Below are positions 24,912 to 36,325 of a stretch of 64,000 bases of DNA, piece after piece. How positions within the stretch are numbered: position 1 is the first letter of the stretch; every line of letters starts with the position of its first letter. The position numbers and the translations under genes are program-made. The stretch covers positions 47,458,598 to 47,522,597 of the forward strand of contig NC_092043.1 of the NCBI RefSeq assembly GCF_003086295.3, read 5' to 3'. This DNA is from Arachis hypogaea (lineage: Eukaryota > Streptophyta > Magnoliopsida > Fabales > Fabaceae). A model generated the notes under the pieces. That model had not been told where the DNA came from, did no database searches, and worked only from the letters and a program-made list of their open reading frames with translations.

Positions 24912-26990
24912 ATGCAACCCAAATCGCCTTTGCTCCTGCTTCTTCTTCTCTCTCTTCAATTATTCATCTGCTTCGCATTCGCTCAATCTACCACCGGGTA
25001 TCAATTCTCATTTTTTCCCCTTAACCCTAATTTTCCGTTTGTTCTCTCCGGTTTAGAATTATGTTATGTGGATCGATTTTAATCCTAATTTGTTTTTTTC
25101 AGGTCCGCTGAAGGTTACACCATTTATGGTCGAGTGAAGATCCCCAGCAGTATGCTTTGTTTTTCTTTTATGTCACTCTGATTTTTATTTTCTTACTTTT
25201 TAGTTAATTCAAAATCTAATTGTTGGATGGTGACTGATGCGAATAACCATTTTCGAATTGGCAGATTTTTTTTATTTTGTTCAATAAACTTTAGATGAAC
25301 TAAAGCTTTCAACTTTAATATATAGATGCACTAAAGCACTTTAATATGTGAGATTGACTTTGAATTGTTGATGGGACTGGTAATGGTGCTTGGGGTCATA
25401 TGTCAGTTCAGGATGTTCATATTGTTTTGGAGTTCACACCAGAATCAAGTTTGATTTAGTCATTCAGAATTCATCTAATTTGAAGCTTCGGTTGGTTTAT
25501 ATTATCAATTTTAATTTGAAATATTTAGGAAGATGGCTGTCAGAGCCTGTTAGCATCTCCGGTGTTATTTCATTTACTTTGGTGTATCTGATAATGTTAA
25601 TAGAGTGGAATTCAGCAAGGTTTTGCTAGAGTTAATGGCTTGCTGTTATTAGATTAGCATCGGTTCAGTAGATTTTGAAAGCTGTTTCTTTGACGAGTGA
25701 GAGTTCATTGTAGTTATTAAGAGGTTGAAATGCCAAGACTTCATCGTGTCTTATTTATAATCCTTTGTGTGCATCCATTCCTTAAATGTAGCATGAGTTT
25801 AGTGTTTGCTTGTAAGGTGGTGTTGGTTTGACTACCTAGTGAGACAAGGCATGGCTCTTGTTAATGGTGTGCATAAATTTGTTTGCAGATTTAGGAACAA
25901 AAGACTATATAATTCCCGGAAAAGTGTCGAATGTCAAAGTCATACTCAATGGTGGTCAGAGAGTTACTTTTTTGAGGCCTGATGGATATTTCTCATTGTA
26001 TCCTTTGATTTACATCATTTTAAACTCATTTCAATCCACATGATAACTGCTATTGCAATACTTCAGGTCATGTTTAATTTGATCTCTCTTTGCTGTCCTG
26101 ATATTGCTTTTGCTAAGTTATGGTTAATGATAGTATTTCGTTGTTGAGCAACAAACTAGTTCCTTAACATGTTTGCTTGAAGCCACAACGTCCCTGCAGG
26201 GACTCATCTAATTGAAGTGGCTGCACTCGGCTATTTCTTCTCTCCGGTGGATACTCAATCTGAAAATTTCATGTTAAATTTTTTTCCCACGTTTTATTCT
26301 AGATATGCTTAGTTATCAATAATTGTTGTTTATTTGGAAAGGTACGAGTTGATGTCAGCGCCAGAAACCCCGGCAAAATACAGGCAGCATTGACGGAAAG
26401 TAGGAGGGGGCTCACTGAGTTTGTATTAGAGCCATTGAAGGAGGAACAATATTATGAGGTTGTTTAAGTCTACAAACTATTTAGACATGTTCCCATCTTT
26501 CCTTCTTCATTCCTTTCAAATAGTCATATGAATGTCTTCGTATTGTTATCTTGTTTTGTTACAGATTAGGGAACCATTCTCTATTATGTCCATTGTGAAA
26601 AGTCCAATGGGTCTGATGGTGGGATTTATGCTCATTGTTGTCTTCCTCATGCCCAAATTAATGGAGAACATGGGTATGCCTCTTAAGTTTTTCTCTGAAC
26701 TTTTTTCATTTCTGTGGTGGTTTATCTTTTTTGCATTTCCTTGGTTTATCTTTTTTTTTTTCGAATTATCATTGTTTATCTCTGCCAAATGGTAGTTGTT
26801 TCTCAGTGTATAGACTATAAAGCAGCATATTAGTATATTACGCTACACTTTGCATAATTTATGCTGATGGCTCCATGATGTTGTGATGGGAACAGATCCA
26901 GAAGAAATGAGACGTGCACAAGAAGAAATGAGAAATCAAGGAGTTCCATCTTTGGCAAGCATGTTACCTGGTGCTGCAAGAAGCAATTAG
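24912..26990 (+). CDS. EMC7: ER membrane protein complex subunit 7 homologue
   Basis: Seven exons: 24912-24997, 25103-25149, 25889-25997, 26183-26246, 26342-26458, 26565-26673, 26896-26990. All introns are GT-AG and the phases join to a 208-residue protein. Residues 1-25 form a signal peptide (SPLLLLLLLSLQLFICFAFA). A DUF2012/EMC7 beta-sandwich follows with VSNVKVILNGGQRVTFLRPD and HNVPAGTHLIEVAALGYFFS. One transmembrane helix (MGLMVGFMLIVVFLMPKLME) and a short cytosolic tail (DPEEMRRAQEEMRNQGVPSL) complete it. The EMC inserts tail-anchored and multipass proteins into the ER membrane; EMC7 is a lumenal/peripheral subunit. Length and architecture match the plant family (At4g32130 as recalled, about 200 residues). 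Confidence 0.95.
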
Positions 26991-27694
26991 GTGTATGAGC
27001 AATAAGGAACAACTGAGCAAGATGATTGAACTGAACAGGAGCTCAAGATTTGTGGCATACTATGATTGCCAAAGTTTGTTATGGATGCTAAGAAAAATAT
27101 CTTTGGTATTTATATTCTGGAATAGTTGAATTTGGAAATTCCTGATAAGATGTTAGAATGTTTGATTTAATTTAAACACTCAGTGTAGGACATCAATTAT
27201 AATGCTCACCTTACAAACATGCACTCATATGGATAGGAACTTTTTGGTTTGAAAGTAGAAACTTGTATAATATTCTTCTAGTCATTCTTTTGCACGAGAA
27301 AAGAATTGAATTGTGATCTCTTTTTGCTGCATAGTGGATGAGTGGAGTTAGTTGCTTGCTCTTCAAGCTTAGCACCTTATTGGCTTATTGATTACTATAG
27401 GTAGGAGAAACAAATTCTACTAAGTTCAGTTTTGTTAAAACTTTGGACCACATAACATGATGACACTCGAGCATTTTTGCTATGCAAAGCATGATGTTAA
27501 ATTGTTAATGTTATACTCGCATGTTATCGAGTTCTAGATTGGTATGCTTAGCCCTTAAATTTCGGAATTTGGACTGTTCTTAAACTTCTGGTGCTTCATA
27601 CTTAGTATTTAGGCTAAATTATTAAAATGATACTGGAAAACTTGTTTATATAATTGAGAAAAATAATTTAAAAAAATTTAAATGGGACAAAAAT

Positions 27695-27733
<39 letters not shown>

Positions 27734-28395
27734 AATAAGTAGTAAATAATTTTGTATTTGGAAAACATCTTGGCATTTGATTCAAATTTTTGTGGAAATG
27801 TTTAATAACTATTTAAAGGTCTATCTATGTAAAAAATCAAAACAAAATTTGAAACAAACTTTTAGATCTATTTTACTATTTTTTAAAAAAGGTTTTTCAT
27901 TCACAACAAAGTGGAAAAAAACTGAAAAAGTTATTTGATGTAAAATCGTCAAATTTTAGAGTTGAGTTATATATTTCTATTTTTCAAAAATGATTCAACA
28001 ATTTTATTTTTGATAGAATTTTAAAGTTAGGAATTGATATTTTCCCAAAAAGTTTTTTATTTTAATTTTTTGGAAAAAATTGAGAACTAACTTTTAAGAA
28101 ATTTAATTATTTTATCAAATCTATTTAAATATCTTTAAATAAAAAGCTAAAATAATTTTTTGCTGAAAAAAAGAAACACTTAAACAAAGGATAATGTGTT
28201 AATCCGAAGAGGAGTATGCCATTCACTGATTTAACCATTACTCTTAAGTGGACTCAGAACTAGAATTTCAGTTCATCACTTAAACAGTTTTCAGTTCACA
28301 TTTTCTCTGATGAATAAACCGAGTGAACTCGCTGACTCAGTGTTTCTCAATCCTCATTAATCATTACGTGAAGTGAACTTGTGAGGGCCAAAAAA
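26991..28395. other. Intergenic region between EMC7 and CysRS genes
   Basis: 26991-27330 is plausible 3' UTR. A (TA)n microsatellite lies at about 27697-27731. 27740-28190 is AT-rich without features. 28200-28395 is the probable promoter and leader of the CysRS gene. Confidence 0.5.
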
Positions 28396-31300
28396 ATGGG
28401 AACACTATCTCTGTCCCTATCTCTTCTCAAATTCTACAAACCCTTCTTCTTCTTCTCTTCGATTCCACACTCCACTCGACCCATTCTGTTCCGCAGCATT
28501 AACAACAAGAAGAAGCTTCCTTCCTCTTCTTCTTTCTTCTGCTTCAGCAGCTCTGTGGGACAATCTCAGCCGTCGACGGCGAACAGCACTTTCGCATCCA
28601 AATCGGAGGGCCAGAATCTGAAGGGTCCATCTCCCGAGCTGTGGCTGCACAACACGATGAGCAAGAAGAGAGAGCTTTTGAGACCGAAAGTGGAATCCAA
28701 AGTTGGAATGTACGTATGCGGTGTAACCGCTTATGATCTCAGCCATATTGGCCATGCTCGCGTCTACGTCAACTTCGACCTTCTTTTCAGGTTCTTCTCT
28801 CTTTCTTTCTCTCAATCACTAAATCCCTAACATGATAATCCTTGTTTTGATAGTAATTGGTTTGAATTTGTGTGGTTGGTTTTGCAATTAGGCAGGTACC
28901 TTAAGCATTTGGGATACGAAGTGTCTTATGTTCGCAATTTCACTGACGTAGATGACAAGGTGAGAGAAACTAGTTCCTTTTTCTCTTTTATTTGAATTGC
29001 CATAGTTGGTTGTATAACTTTTGGATAATGATGTTGTGGTATATATAATAGTTTTCTTTGATTCTGTTTAGATACTGAGAAAGGAACACAGACAGCAGAT
29101 AAGAAAAACTCGTTTGGTTGTGTTTGCTATTCTACACAATTTTATCCAATTCTTGTGATTTCTTTTCTTGGTTGTGTTTGCTATTCTACACAATTTTATC
29201 CAATTCTTGTGATTTCTTTTCTTACTTGTGTTTGCTTCTAAAAATGCTGTCTTTTATTCCCCAAACAAACAGATGCTTAGTAAATATTAAATATTAAATT
29301 TCAGATTATGACTCTACTCCTGTTTTTAATTTTACCTAACTCACTATGACTGTGCTTTGAGTACTTAGATTTATCACTTGTTGGAAACAACATTAATAAT
29401 AGCAAAATCATTTAAGTAAGAAAATTATTTTCAAGATTCTGTTTTTTGAACTAGGCATTTGGTGTCACTTTACGATAAGTAGAGGAGAGAAATGAGGTTC
29501 TGATGGAATATGTGATGTAAGTTCTGTCTGTGTGAACAGCTTTATTCTTTCTGCAATCATGTTAGACCTTAAGAAATAGTAGTGATTGGATTTTGATTAT
29601 ATTCTTTTGTTATGCAAAGTACCCACTGCTTTTAATTGGTATGACAGGATCTGAGTCTGGAATTTTCAAATTCTGTAGATCATTGCTAGAGCAAATGAAT
29701 TAGGCGAAGATCCAATCAGTTTAAGTCAACGCTACTGTGAAGAGTTCTGCCAAGACATGATAACGCTTAATTGTCTGACTCCTTCTGTGGAACCAAAAGT
29801 CTCAGAGCACATGCCCCAAATCATTGATATGATTGAGAAGGTATCGTTGCTTTCCATTTTTCTTTGTCATTCAAATGAAACATGGGAAGATTGTCAAATT
29901 CCGGGCAATTGTTTCATGTTGTGTTTATGAAAAGGCTTATATTGATAGGCTATTTGTATATGAAATGCTTCTCTTTGTAGTATATTAATACCAGTTTCTT
30001 GTTTCTTAGTCTGTTTAAGAAATATGAAATATGATGCTTTCAGTTGTTCGAAAATTGTTGATCAGTTAATATGCTTGTGGACAGATACTTAATAATGGTT
30101 ATGCCTACATTGTTGATGGGGATGTATACTATAGTGTAGAAAAGTTTCCTGAATATGGAAAATTATCTGGTCGAGATCTAGAAGACAATCGAGCTGGTGA
30201 GAGGGTAGCCGTTGATTCAAGGAAGAAACATCCTGCTGATTTTGCTCTCTGGAAGGTATATATTGGTGACAAATAATAATAATAATGCTGATTGATTAAA
30301 TAGTTTTCATCATTATTTATCGAAAGCTGATGGATCTATACCTTGAAACTTTTTTATTGTGGATATTCAATACCATTCTGCAGTCTGCAAAGTCAGGAGA
30401 GCCATTTTGGGAGAGTCCCTGGGGTCCTGGAAGACCTGGTTGGCACATTGAATGCAGTGCTATGAGTGCAACTTATCTTGGTTACTCTTTTGACATCCAT
30501 GGTGGAGGGGTTGACCTTGTGTTTCCCCACCATGAAAATGAAATAGCTCAGAGTTGTGCTGCATGTAATAAAAGCGATATAAGCCTATGGGTACACAATG
30601 GATTTGTCACTGTTGACTCTGAGAAGATGTCTAAATCTCTGGGAAACTTTTTCACAATACGGCAGGTGACACCTTACTATGGTTCATACTGAACCCACTT
30701 AAGTATGATGTAATCTTTAATCAGACTAACGTCTAATATCTTTTACCAATGACTTACCATTTTTCTATTCTTTTATAGTACCAAATTACCAGTCTAATGT
30801 TTAAACCCTTGTACCATAAACATTCTTGGTTATCAGGTTGTAGACATTTATCATCCTCTGGCTTTGAGATATTTTTTGATGGGTGCGCATTATCGATCTC
30901 CAATTAACTACTCTATCATACAGCTTGAAAGTGCTTCAGACCGTATTTTTTATATATACGAGGTACCACTTTCTTAGGCTAAAAATGACCTCTTCTCTCC
31001 ACTTAGTGTCTAAATTTGTGAATCCGCGTATCTTGCATGCTTCATCTTCTATGCATTTGCCTCTGAAGGATCTTAATTGGGCTTGCTTCTTTTATTGTTT
31101 CATTGTATTTGTTGTGTTGCTATCTTGAAACGTCGATGTATTTGCAGACATTGCATGAATGTGAAAGCTTTCTGAATCAACATGATCAGACAGTTAGGAA
31201 GGATTCCATCCCACCAGATACTGCAAACATTATTGATAACTTCCATAATGTTTTTGTAACCTCAATGTCTGATGATTTACACACCCCGGTTGTATTGTCT

Positions 31301-32425
31301 GGACTGGCTGATCCATTAAAATCAATCAATGATTTGCTGCATACTCGTCAGGTATGGTATTTTCTTGCTTGTGCCTTAGAAATTATGATTATTTATTTAT
31401 TTTTTCCTGCAATAGATGTCCTTTTTAAATGTTTGATGTATTGAACTTCATCTTTGGTTATTATCTAATAATGCATCTGGATTCAATCTGATTTATATTT
31501 TAATTTTGGAACTTGTTATATAATCACAATGACCTAATCCTAGAAAAAGGTTGAAAAGGGCTTTGTGTCGACCTCTTACTGGTTTTGATGCAAATATTCT
31601 GAAGTGGTTGTCTTAGGTCTTTTGTTAGAGAAAATCAGTGCTAAAGAATGCCACTTTATTAAAGCTTGTGGATGATTTCATATGAATGCTTATCAAAGTA
31701 AATACTACAAGATATCACATAAATGCTGCTTATGATTATCCACTTTCATAATCCTTGGTGCAGGGTAAAAAACGACAGTTCCGAATAGAATCACTTGCAG
31801 CTTTGGAGAAGAGCATCAGGAATGTCCTGACTATTTTAGGACTTTTGCCTACAAGTTATTCTAAGGTATGAATGCACTTGAAGTGGTTGGTTTCTGTCAT
31901 TGTCGTCTAATAATGTTTTGCATTTGAGATATCATGCCTGACCATGTTTTGTTGGGGGTACGAATCCTTAGTTTATGTGTATTTAAATTTTCTCCACATC
32001 TTAGTTCGCTCAGTCATTTTTCACCCTCCCAATTTCCATAAATTCCCATATCTGCATCAGAATCTAATGGTGAACAAGAACTAGCAATTCAAATAACATT
32101 TCCCTCTCCATATCAAATGATGAACGTACTGGTGCTGAAGGGTGGAGTTTGTGTTTCTAAGTTACATAACTTGTATCAATATCTACAGGTTCTGCAGCAG
32201 CTTAGAGAAAAAGCTTTGAAACGTGCAAACTTGACAGAAGATGAAATCTTGCAGAAAATCGAAGAACGGGCCGCTGCCAGAATACAAAAGGAGTACGCCA
32301 AATCGGACGCAATAAGAAAGGATTTGGCTGTTGTTGGGATTACTCTCATGGACAGTCCTAATGGCACAACTTGGAGGCCTACCATTCCCCTTCATCTACA
32401 AGAGCAACAAAACAATGCACCATAA
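28396..32425 (+). CDS. Cysteine--tRNA ligase, organellar (SYCO-type)
   Basis: Nine exons: 28396-28790, 28896-28959, 29679-29840, 30085-30255, 30384-30665, 30837-30962, 31148-31351, 31764-31865, 32189-32425. All introns are GT-AG; the product is 580 residues. The N-terminal ~75 residues are Ser-rich and basic, as in a plastid/mitochondrial transit peptide. The class I catalytic signatures are intact: SHIGH at 116-120 and KMSKS at 345-349. The four zinc ligands expected from bacterial CysRS are in place: C108, C288, H313 and E317, with the 25- and 4-residue spacings of the E. coli enzyme. The C-terminal anticodon-binding part includes KSDAIRKDL. It charges tRNA-Cys in organelles. The start at 28396 is the first ATG of the frame. 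Confidence 0.96.
29116..29223. repeat. Perfect 54-bp tandem duplication in CysRS intron 2
   Basis: Two identical 54-bp units (29116-29169 and 29170-29223), each beginning GGTTGTGTTTGCTATTCTAC, followed by a partial third (CTTGTGTTTGCTTC). Confidence 0.95.
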
Positions 32426-34063
32426 GAAGGAACTGGTGTGGTGTTAAAAAAGGATATGCTTACATCTCCAAAGACAAGAAAATGGAGAGCAAGATTTTGG
32501 TGTATTGAATTATTTAGGACCAGTGTTTTACTGTTAATACTGTTCATTATGGGTACAACCGACGTTTCATTCTTTGCTTGAATTTTTTGTAAGGCATTAC
32601 AAATTGGTTACTTTTATGTCACCATATTGATGAAGTTTTGTTTTGGACCAAATTGGTGATAACGAACTTTTTAAGGATAAACTTCTTTCAACTTCTATGA
32701 AAACAATTTAATTAATTTTGGTTTGTTCGAATTTATTTTGTCCATAATTTCAAACAACTTAGTACGTTTGACTTCCAACAATCATAATCTATCATATGGA
32801 TTTCTAAATCTAATACAATCCAATATTCCAACAATAAAAAATTATAAAAGATTTAGTTAATATTATAAATGTTGAAAGAAGGTAGATGAATTATAAATCA
32901 TAAATCCCAAATTTCAAATAATATTGTGAATAAAGGAAGAGGGAGGAAAAATTCTTTGTCGGTTTACCAATTGAAGCTTCAGAGGAGAGATAGAGAATAA
33001 TACTAACGGACTAATATAATCTGATAAGATTTTGTAATTTTTATCATATACGAATTTTACTGTTTTAATTTAAAATTGATTTTTTATTTTATTACTTTAT
33101 TAACTTTTTTATTTTAGAGGATCTTAATCTATCTAGACGATTGCCCTGAAGATTCGAGTTTTTTTTGGATTTTTCTCTTGATCAATGATCACTGCGACAT
33201 TATCATCGTACTATATTATCTTGTTATTGTTACGTTTAAATTATTTACAAATATGTACAATTACAGTTTTAATCACTTTTGACTTTTCTAAAGATATATT
33301 TGATATCGCTTCCTTGATTACAGTAACAACAATATCAACAATAAAAACATATTATCAATTATCTGCTTTTAGGATTCGAATACATATCAATTAGCGGACT
33401 CCGTTATTATCAATTACCTTCAAATGAGTTTGAAGTTGAACATAACATTCTTATTTTATCTGATTTTTCGGTCCAAAACTAAAAATTAAAAAAAAAATAT
33501 TTTTTATTCAACAAAAAAAAATTGTCATATTTTTTCCTCCAAAAGACCTCTTTTCTTTGATTTTTATTATCTGATCGAATATTTATAGCGGGAAAAGGAT
33601 TGACTTGCTGTAGAAGCTACAGGAGGGATAGTTTAGTCATTACATATGATAACCACCATCCTAGAATCGTGGGAATACCATCTCCATGTGGGACCCATCT
33701 TCTCAGAGTTTGACACGCGTACACCATATATAACTACGTTCACTTATCATATTAGAGAGTTGGTTTGAGTGGTGTGCTTATCACATCTCGCTAAGGCATA
33801 CATATTCAAGTCTGCGTCTCAGCATTCACGTATCTCGCACTCTCATTTCCAGACAACTGTTCAACAATGCTTTTTATGCTCTTCTCTTCTTCATTGTTAC
33901 TTTCTTCAATTTTTCTCTGTTCTTTATAATCGAACAGCTGTAGTAAAGTTTTTTTACACTTTTTAGGGTTTATTTAATGCATTTGTTTTCTTATTTTGTA
34001 TTCCTTGAGTATTCTTAAATAAATAAATAATTTTAGAAGGACTGGAGACTGACGGACGATATC
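32426..34063. other. Intergenic region 3' of CysRS
   Basis: 32426-32640 is likely the CysRS 3' UTR. The rest is AT-rich with only short frames. 33700-34060 precedes the first F-box remnant and contains no recognisable F-box, so that gene is 5'-truncated. Confidence 0.5.
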
Positions 34064-34871
34064 ATGCATTGCTCTTTACAATCTCTTGATCTTTATCGCC
34101 AGCAGTCAACATTCGTGTCGCATCCGGCTGACGGAAAATTCATCAGGGAATCTTGCAACGGATTGCTCTGCCTGTCTGAAGGTTTTCCCTTCGAAACTCT
34201 TACTCTTTTCAATCCCAGTACTCGTTCGGTGTCCCCATCCGTTCCATTCGAGTGCTCCGACGAGTGCGGAGACCTTGTTTTCCGTGGCTTTGGCTATGAT
34301 ATTCTACATGACCAGTACAAGTTTGTTATGGGTTGTCGTGCCTCGTCTCTTAGAACTGATTTCAAAGTGAGATCTGGAGCTATAGTTTTCACTTTTGGTG
34401 CAAATCCTTGTTGGAAAACTGTTGATCATCCCGTGTTTCCGTATCACGTAGCTGACAAAGGAGATGGAATATTTGTGAGCGGCACTCCGAATTGGCTTGT
34501 GTATGATTCTACTGGTACTAGAGATTATGAAACTGAGTGGTTCGTTCTTACTTTCGACTTGAAAACAGAGTCGTTTGGTCGAATGTGTCTGCCTATTGTT
34601 GCAAGGTGCTCTGACTACACCCAAGTGCCTCAGTTGTCACTCCGCAATAATTGTCTTTTTTATTCTGTTTGCACGACGTGTATACTGTTTTGCACATTCT
34701 GGATAATGACGGAGCATGGATAAATCTGATGATAGTTTATTTGTGTATAATTTACGTCAAAACAAATTAGTTTATCTTTACGGGTATTTTCCTTATGAGA
34801 TGTCTTTCTTCCTTTGCCATGAGAACTTGGTCTCACCTTCACATTATTGTGGTCTTAAAACTATTGATTAG
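34064..34871 (+). pseudogene. F-box-associated-domain pseudogene 1 (5'-truncated, frameshifted)
   Basis: The frame from 34064 encodes an F-box-associated (FBA/kelch-type) region of the legume CPR1-like family: ESCNGLLCL, LTLFNPSTRSVSPSVPF, FGYDILHDQYKFVMG, FTFGANPCWKTVDHPVFPYH, GTPNWLVYD, WFVLTFDLKTESFGRMCLP. The N-terminal F-box is absent. The frame ends at TAA 34721-34723. The expected C-terminal segment continues in another frame from 34725 (SDDSLFVYNLRQNKLVYLYG ... HENLVSPSHYCGLKTID) to a TAG at 34869-34871. At least one frameshift is therefore needed near 34670-34725. A functional F-box protein would be an SCF ubiquitin-ligase substrate adaptor; this copy is very unlikely to be one. Confidence 0.8.
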
Positions 34872-35433
34872 AATAATATTAGATGATGAACAAAATATAT
34901 TATTTTTAATTAATATTTAATCTTTTAATATTTTTTATAAATTAATGCAAAAGTCTATTCTAATATTCTCTTATATTAGTTATGGTTGAATTGTAATTTA
35001 CTATTTTTGGAAATTTCTTTGATATTCTAATAATCTTGCTGGAATAACTAAATAAATAAATTGCAATATTCATTTTATGGTATATATATTTATACATAAA
35101 AAATAATTAATCAACGATCATATATTTAAATGATTTGGGTGAGCAACATTAATTATTTTTTTAGCAAGTATTCGTTAATTTTTTTAAAAATATTTTGTTT
35201 ATTTTAAATTTCAAATTTTAAATTTTAAATTATAAATTCTAAATTCTACCTTTTAAATTATATAATCTAAATTTTTTAAGTTGAGATCAACTAAAAATTA
35301 TTTTTTATTCTTTTTTGTATACATTTACTCTTAAACTAAAAGTATTAAGTTCACCTAAACTGGATTTCACCTGAGTTTTTATCGTGTATATATATGTCAC
35401 GCCAAATTAGGTTCTAGAAGAAACAGAAACCCT
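34872..35433. other. AT-rich spacer between F-box pseudogenes
   Basis: No gene. It contains AT-rich direct repeats of AAATTTTAAATT near 35200-35260. Confidence 0.5.
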
Positions 35434-35476
35434 ATGTCCAATCATGAGAACGGAAAACAGAAACCCTAATTCTCCA

Positions 35477-36095
35477 ATGACGAGAATGAAACGTCATGAG
35501 TATGAAGATGAACTTCCAGAAGAGGTGAGTACGGAAATCTTATAGAGGCTTTCAGTGAGGGTCCTCCGATCCTACAACAGAGGAGCATGTGCCGTTCATG
35601 GAACTCCCTCATCTATCTTCAGCCATGAATTCGCCATGCACCACCTTCGAAGCTCAACCCTAACTCAGCCACTGCCATTGGTGTGCTGGAATCAGGGACG
35701 GGACGCCATCATGATTTCAGAACCTTCTGTTCTTTATCACCAGCTTCAGTCAATTACACTATTCACGCCCTTTCCGATTGACCGAAGTCGCATCATCAAA
35801 CAGAAGGTTTTCCCTTAGAAACTCAGACATTGTTCAATCCCAGTACCCGTTCGGTATCCCCATCCGTTCCATTCAAATGGCCTTTCAACGAGTTCATAGT
35901 AAACCGTAGAGTATATTGTGGCTTTGGCTATGATACCGTACATGAAAAGTATAAGTTTGTTATGGGTTGTTTTACGCTGAGACCTCCTGGAGCTATGGTT
36001 TTCACTTTTGGTGCAAATCCTAGTTGGAAAACGGTTGATCATCCCGTGTTTTCGTTTCATCTAGCTGGCAAAATAGATGGAATAATATTATTGCA
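35477..36095 (+). pseudogene. F-box pseudogene 2 (stop codon, frameshifts, 3' truncation)
   Basis: Starts ATG at 35477 with an F-box N-terminus (DELPEEVSTEIL) that meets TAG at 35543-35545. The conserved F-box end MCRSWNSLI is readable only in another frame (about 35580-35610), so a frameshift lies between. The FBA part resumes after 35818 (FNPSTRSVSPSVPF, FGYDTVHEKYKFVMG, FTFGANPSWKTVDHPVFSFH) and is closely related to pseudogene 1. It breaks off at about 36095, exactly where the 220-bp direct repeat before the OPT gene begins. Confidence 0.82.
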
Positions 36096-36317
36096 GACAC
36101 AACTAAAAATGTATATATTAAATAAATGGTGGCCTAATGTTAATGGGTAGAAAGCTGGAAATTGGCAACATATGAGGGGGCGGAGGAAACAATAGCAAAA
36201 GCTAAGTATTAGTCTCAAACTCATCGTCATCAGGAATCTTTGAACAACGCTTCAAGTTTTTATTGCCGTCAAATAAAAAATTTAGAATAAGAATAATTTT
36301 TAAAATATAAATAGCAT
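36096..36317 (+). repeat. Direct repeat R, copy 1 (just upstream of the first OPT gene)
   Basis: 222-bp segment beginning GACACAACTAAAAATGTATA, about 90% identical by eye to 59979-60196. It ends 8 bp before the start codon of the OPT gene at 36326 and abuts the broken F-box pseudogene on its left. A reading frame visible in the other copy is closed here by TAG after WWPNVNG. Confidence 0.9.
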
Positions 36318-36325
36318 AAGAGAAT

